The notes under the pieces: generated by a model
Told to the model about the DNA's origin: nothing
The model's input: the letters and a program-made list of their open reading frames with translations, nothing else
Databases searched by the model: none
DNA from: an uncultured Dorea sp.
Lineage (GTDB): Bacteria > Bacillota > Clostridia > Lachnospirales > Lachnospiraceae
Assembly: GCA_947388185.1 (NCBI GenBank)
Contig: CANDQP010000029.1
Location: 1-32,097, forward strand
Reading direction: 5' to 3'
DNA length: 32,097 bases
Position numbers and translations under genes: made by a program
Shown: positions 31,614-32,097 of the stretch, in pieces
Position numbering within the stretch: position 1 is the first letter of the stretch
Layout of the letters: the number at the start of each line of letters is the position of its first letter

Positions 31614-32097
31614 ATGTTTATAGACACCCACATGCATGAGATGACATATTCAAAAGACAGTTTCCTGAAGCTGGATGAGATGGTAAGCATAGCCAGACAA
31701 AAGGGGTTGGGAGGGATCTGTATCACCGACCACGACAGCATGGGACTTAAGGACTACGCGGCGGAATATACGGAGCGGACAGGTTTTCCGGTCTTCGTGG
31801 GGATTGAGTTCTTCTCCTGGCAGGGAGATATCGTGGCATTTGGGATTGAGGATTATCCAAAAGAGCGCATCCCGGCCCAGGAATTTATCGATCTGGTAAA
31901 GGCTCAGGGCGGAGTATGCTTCGCAGCTCATCCGTTCCGCAACAATAACCGGGGACTGGAGGAGAACCTTCGCGCGGTACATGGGCTGGACGGACTGGAA
32001 GTGCTCAACGGAAGTACATCGGCAGAGGCTTGCATGAAAGCGGCAGAATATGCGATAGAGCTTAATCTGTTTACATTGGGTTCCAGCGATTGCCATG
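31614..32097 (+). CDS. PHP-domain metal-dependent phosphoesterase (3' end outside window)
   Basis: 161 codons are visible before the window ends, with no stop. The PHP-type metal ligands are present: H6 and H8 (FIDTHMHEM), D39 and H40 (CITDHDSMG), E65 (VGIEFF), H106 (FAAHPFR) and D159-x-H161 (GSSDCH). Such proteins hydrolyse phosphoesters such as nucleoside 3',5'-bisphosphates or histidinol phosphate; the exact substrate is not readable. GGGGAGAG lies about 9 bases before the ATG, with a promoter at 31524. Confidence 0.88.
   Translation, partial: MFIDTHMHEMTYSKDSFLKLDEMVSIARQKGLGGICITDHDSMGLKDYAAEYTERTGFPVFVGIEFFSWQGDIVAFGIEDYPKERIPAQEFIDLVKAQGGVCFAAHPFRNNNRGLEENLRAVHGLDGLEVLNGSTSAEACMKAAEYAIELNLFTLGSSDCH

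Noticed and set aside
31650-32096. 148-codon minus-strand frame at the window edge
   Set aside because: Antisense to the PHP-domain gene, whose metal-binding motifs are complete on the plus strand.

Overview
The window looks like chromosome from a motile, anaerobic, low-to-moderate GC Firmicute, most likely Lachnospiraceae (Clostridium cluster XIVa, Dorea / Clostridium scindens-like). This rests on protein style (TelA/XpaC/vWA cluster, PucR operon, MacB-type ABC systems, AAA-ATPase-like/PD-(D/E)XK genes in several copies), AGGAGG ribosome sites with frequent TTG/GTG starts, and a flagellar-type sigma-D promoter. The species cannot be named from sequence alone.

Layout. 1-1107: leader, promoter and a CRISPR array of 11 near-identical 37-base repeats plus one degenerate end repeat, with no cas gene anywhere to the right. 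1172-2013: genetic debris, comprising a broken AAA-ATPase-like gene, a frameshifted small helical gene and a 210-bp MITE-like inverted-repeat element. 2104-3798: an AAA/PD-(D/E)XK gene under a promoter with a perfect palindrome over its -10. 4091-12870: a GH42 beta-galactosidase, a two-component system and an FtsX-type ABC transporter; a second AAA/PD-(D/E)XK gene with its own promoter lies between the two-component genes and the transporter. 12964-14748 (minus): a chemotaxis receptor with a sigma-D promoter.

14845-20380: a PucR-type regulator followed by a cyclic amidohydrolase, an M20 amidase/peptidase and an internally duplicated membrane protein. This is a probable uptake and degradation pathway for a cyclic amide or ureide-like compound; the substrate is unknown. 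20453-24092 (minus): TelA, a substrate-binding/vWA protein and an XpaC-like membrane protein form one operon. 24223-24520: a compact type I toxin-antitoxin locus, with a 27-residue holin-like toxin on the minus strand, a convergent antisense RNA on the plus strand, imperfect direct repeats near both 5' ends and a shared bidirectional terminator. 24706-24860 (minus): a complete tRNA-Gly(CCC) unit with promoter and terminator.

24956-28567: a three-gene ABC export or envelope system (ATPase, signal-peptide/TM extracellular protein, MacB-like permease). 28574-28837 (minus): a small conserved hypothetical. 29005-30619: a stand-alone PTS IIC-like membrane protein and a CobO-type corrinoid adenosyltransferase. 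30719-31429: a small (p)ppGpp synthetase. 31614 to the end: a PHP-domain phosphoesterase cut off by the window edge.

The best candidates for new biology are the type I toxin-antitoxin locus (24223-24520), the PucR/amidohydrolase/M20/duplicated-permease operon (14845-20380), and the degenerate CRISPR end repeat that keeps its hairpin through paired base changes (1073-1107).
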